This document shows positions 13,994 to 16,063 of a DNA stretch of 16,063 nt, in pieces. The position numbers and the translations under genes are program-made. The stretch is taken from the NCBI GenBank assembly GCA_046728155.1, contig JBKPDY010000154.1, positions 1 to 16,063 of the forward strand, in the 5' to 3' direction. The number at the start of each line of letters is the position of its first letter. Within the stretch, counting starts at the first letter, position 1. Origin of the DNA: CAWDLX01 sp046728155. Lineage in GTDB: Bacteria; Actinomycetota; Actinomycetes; Mycobacteriales; Micromonosporaceae. The notes below the pieces were generated by a model, which was given only the letters and a program-made list of their open reading frames with translations, had not been told where the DNA came from and did no database searches.

Positions 13994-15607
13994 TCATCGG
14001 AACCTCAACGCGGTGGGGCCCTGTACCTTCGATCCCCGCCGTTGCTTGGCCGGCATGGCGGCGAGCTTTTCCCGTAGGTCGACGGCGTAGGCGGCCAGAG
14101 CCTCGACCAACTCGGGCACGGACGCGTGGGGTGGCTGGACGTCGACGCGGAGACCGAACTCGACCGCGGTATCGGCCGTCTTGGGTCCGATCACCGCGAC
14201 GACGGTACGAGCGTGTGGCTTGCCCGCGATACCGACCAGATTGCGTACGGTCGACGAGGACGTGAAGAGCACGGCATCGAAGCCGCCGGTCTTGATCGCG
14301 TCACGGATCTCGGCCGGAGGCGGGGCCGCCCGCACGGTCCGGTACGCCGTCACGTCGTCGACTTCCCAGCCGCGGTCGGTCAAGCCGGCGGCGAGCGTCT
14401 CGGTGGCGATGTCGGCCCGCGGAAGCAGGACCCGGCCGACCGGGTCGAGGATCTCGTCGTGCGGCGAGAACTCGGCCAGTAGACCCTCGCTCGTCTGTTC
14501 ACCGTGCGGGATCAGCTCGGGCTGGATCCCGAACGCCCGTACAGCATCAGCGGTTGCCTCGCCGATACAGGCGATCTTCACACCGCCGAAGTGACGGGCG
14601 TCGAGTCCATGCTCGGCGAACTTCTCCCATACCGCACGCACCGCGTTCACCGACGTGAAGATGGTCCAGGCGTAGCGACCGTCGACCAGACCCTTGATGG
14701 CGCGCTCCATCTGGGCCGGAGTGCGCGGCGGCTCGACCGCGATCGTGGGCACCTCACACGGCATGGCGCCGTATCCGCGCAGCCGCTCGCTCATGGCGCC
14801 AGCCTGTTCCTTCGTACGCGGGACCAGCACCTTCCACCCGTACAGCGGGCGGTTCTCCCACCACGCGAGTTTGTCCCGGTGGGTGAGGCCGTGCCCGAGG
14901 CTGAGCACGACCCGACCACTGAACCCCAGCGCCGCGGCGACGAAGCTGTCCACTGTGGATTGCGTCGTGTACTGGGTGTCGCCGGTGCCGTCGCCGGTCA
15001 CGGCCACCGCCACCGTGCCGTCCAACCCGGACGCAAGCAGACCGTCACGAACGGCGGCCAGATCGCCGGCGTCCACGGTCAGCGCCAGCCCATGTGGCGC
15101 CGCAGCGGCGAGCGCATCGAAGTCAAGCGAGTGGACCTCGTCAACGTCCACTGTGGTCCTCAGCCCGCTCAACGCAATACCGGCGTAGGTCGCGACGCCG
15201 GCGGGCGCGCTTACGCCCGGCACGACTTCGAACGGGACTGCTGTCCGGGCGACCGCCTGCACCTCCTTCACGACGGAGTCGTGCTCGAACGGGTCGCCGG
15301 CGACGAGGTGCACGGCCCGCAGGCCGGAGCGGGCCGCGGAGAGCAGCACCTTGGCCACGTCGCCCGGCACCCCTTCGGCCGGGCTGAACTGCGTCTCGTC
15401 CGCCGGCTCCGGCAGCGGTTCGCCCCGGTCGGCACCCGCCACATCGGCCTTGATCCACTCGAGCAATGCCTCGGGAATGCTCGGGTCGTAGACAATGTGG
15501 TCGGCGCCGCGTAGGGCCTCGACGGCGTGCTGGGTCAGCAGGCCGGGATCGCCGGGGCCAGCCCCGACGAAGCTGACGCGGCCAACGGTCTTGCGAGTAC
15601 GGGTCAT
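13994..15607 (-). CDS. hemD: Uroporphyrinogen-III synthase with N-terminal methyltransferase-like domain
   Basis: The C-terminal half (from about residue 255) is HemD, which closes hydroxymethylbilane to uroporphyrinogen III: LYGWKVLVPRTKEQAGAMSERLRGYGA, VPTIAVEPPR, WTIFTSVNAVRAVWEKF, GEATADAVRAFG, LLPRADIATETLA, VTAYRTV, FDAVLFTSSSTVRNL and GPKTADTAVEFG. The N-terminal half resembles the SUMT/CobA methyltransferase that makes precorrin-2. It keeps VGAGPGDPGLLT (about 13-24), but the KGGDPFVFGRGGEE motif of active enzymes is replaced by VAGDPFEHDSVVKE, so methylation is doubtful. The 537-residue fused form matches mycobacterial HemD from memory. ATG 15607 overlaps the hemC stop as ATGA, with GGGAG seven bases upstream. 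A longer frame to 15931 is the hemC shadow. Confidence 0.94.
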   Translation of the reverse strand: MTRTRKTVGRVSFVGAGPGDPGLLTQHAVEALRGADHIVYDPSIPEALLEWIKADVAGADRGEPLPEPADETQFSPAEGVPGDVAKVLLSAARSGLRAVHLVAGDPFEHDSVVKEVQAVARTAVPFEVVPGVSAPAGVATYAGIALSGLRTTVDVDEVHSLDFDALAAAAPHGLALTVDAGDLAAVRDGLLASGLDGTVAVAVTGDGTGDTQYTTQSTVDSFVAAALGFSGRVVLSLGHGLTHRDKLAWWENRPLYGWKVLVPRTKEQAGAMSERLRGYGAMPCEVPTIAVEPPRTPAQMERAIKGLVDGRYAWTIFTSVNAVRAVWEKFAEHGLDARHFGGVKIACIGEATADAVRAFGIQPELIPHGEQTSEGLLAEFSPHDEILDPVGRVLLPRADIATETLAAGLTDRGWEVDDVTAYRTVRAAPPPAEIRDAIKTGGFDAVLFTSSSTVRNLVGIAGKPHARTVVAVIGPKTADTAVEFGLRVDVQPPHASVPELVEALAAYAVDLREKLAAMPAKQRRGSKVQGPTALRFR

Positions 15608-16062
15608 CCAGGTACTCCCAGTACGTGGTGGGCGCCCTCGGCAAGGAGCTCCGCGGCAAGCCGCCTCCCGACCTCGGTGGCCTCGGACATTGTTCCAGTT
15701 CCGGACAGCCTCAGGGCGTATCCGCCATCTGGGCTGAATACCGCGCCGCGCAGGTAGATCTCCCGGCCGCCGTCGTCGGTCTCGGCGACGTCGGCGAGAG
15801 CGGCGACCGGCGCAGTGCAGCCGGCCTCCAATGTGGAGAGAAGTGAGCGCTCGGCGGCTACGGCGGCCCGAGTGGTTTCGTCGTCGACGCATGCAAGCAG
15901 CTCGACGAGGTGCATATCGGCCACCCGGCACTCCACCGCCAGCGCGCCCTGGGCAGGGGCGGGCAACATGAGCATCGGGTCGATCAGTTCGGTGATCTCC
16001 GCCGCCCGGCCGAGCCGGCGCAGACCCGCGGCGGCGACCACGATCGCGTCGAAGTCTCCGTT
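15604..16062 (-). CDS. hemC: Porphobilinogen deaminase (hydroxymethylbilane synthase), C-terminal part
   Basis: HemC links four porphobilinogens into hydroxymethylbilane, the substrate of HemD. The window holds the last 152 residues; the 5' part lies beyond the right edge. It opens with NGDFDAIVVAAAGLRRLG and contains LPAPAQGALAVECR, typical of the middle domain. The dipyrromethane cofactor cysteine is seen in LEAGCTAPVAALA. YLRGAVFSPDGGYALRLSGTG and the terminal helix complete domain 3. GTG at 16041 is internal, not the true start. It is translationally coupled to hemD by the shared ATGA. In related actinobacteria hemA, often with rex, lies upstream of hemC, so those genes may follow outside the window. 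Confidence 0.95.
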   Translation of the reverse strand, partial: NGDFDAIVVAAAGLRRLGRAAEITELIDPMLMLPAPAQGALAVECRVADMHLVELLACVDDETTRAAVAAERSLLSTLEAGCTAPVAALADVAETDDGGREIYLRGAVFSPDGGYALRLSGTGTMSEATEVGRRLAAELLAEGAHHVLGVPG

Positions 16063-16063
16063 G

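Noticed and set aside
14504..15514. 336-residue plus-strand frame opposite hemD
   Set aside because: Antisense to conserved hemD sequence and without recognisable domains.

Overview
The window is high-GC actinobacterial chromosome. The codon bias (strong G/C at third positions), GTG starts, a HemD carrying an N-terminal methyltransferase-like domain, and protein families such as the tandem-GNAT and cyclase/STAND regulators point to Micromonosporaceae (Micromonospora or a relative). The family placement is inference from sequence style; no search was run.

Layout, left to right. (1) 1-740: the 3' end of an unrecognised plus-strand gene, a small SRPBCC/START-fold protein, and a possible terminator. 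(2) 742-2852: htpX (membrane zinc protease, minus) diverges from a polyprenol-phosphate-type glycosyltransferase (plus). (3) 2856-4810: a minus-strand operon of complex I-like subunits, nuoB, nuoC, a single-span membrane protein with a long acidic repeat tail, then nuoI. It has no nuoD, nuoH or other nuo gene. (4) 5015-8006: korA and korB, a 2-oxoacid (probably 2-oxoglutarate):ferredoxin oxidoreductase, transcribed away from nuoB. The 204-bp gap holds overlapping candidate promoters and a near-perfect palindrome. (5) 8003-10750: a large minus-strand regulator (class III cyclase domain plus STAND-type NTPase) whose stop overlaps that of korB. (6) 10982-12970: a membrane-anchored lytic transglycosylase-like protein and a tandem GNAT acetyltransferase (plus). 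(7) 13004-16063: a haem biosynthesis operon on the minus strand, hemC (5' end outside the window), hemD and hemB.

The most unusual part is the nuoBC-X-nuoI / korAB divergon. KorAB makes reduced ferredoxin. The adjacent cluster encodes only the Fe-S relay subunits (NuoI, NuoB) and NuoC of a complex I peripheral arm, plus a membrane-tethered acidic protein. The arrangement and shared control region suggest, but do not prove, a ferredoxin-linked electron-transfer module. The second striking feature is the start of korB, where palindromic repeats (a 33-bp tandem repeat and two GGA-loop hairpins) lie in frame and code for a 47-residue extension. The near-palindrome CCAC(A/T)GTGG also recurs seven times, always inside genes and usually coding Thr-Val-Asp/Glu with rare Thr codons.

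No tRNA, rRNA, CRISPR array, insertion sequence, integrase or phage gene was seen. No gene-free stretch exceeds 300 bases.
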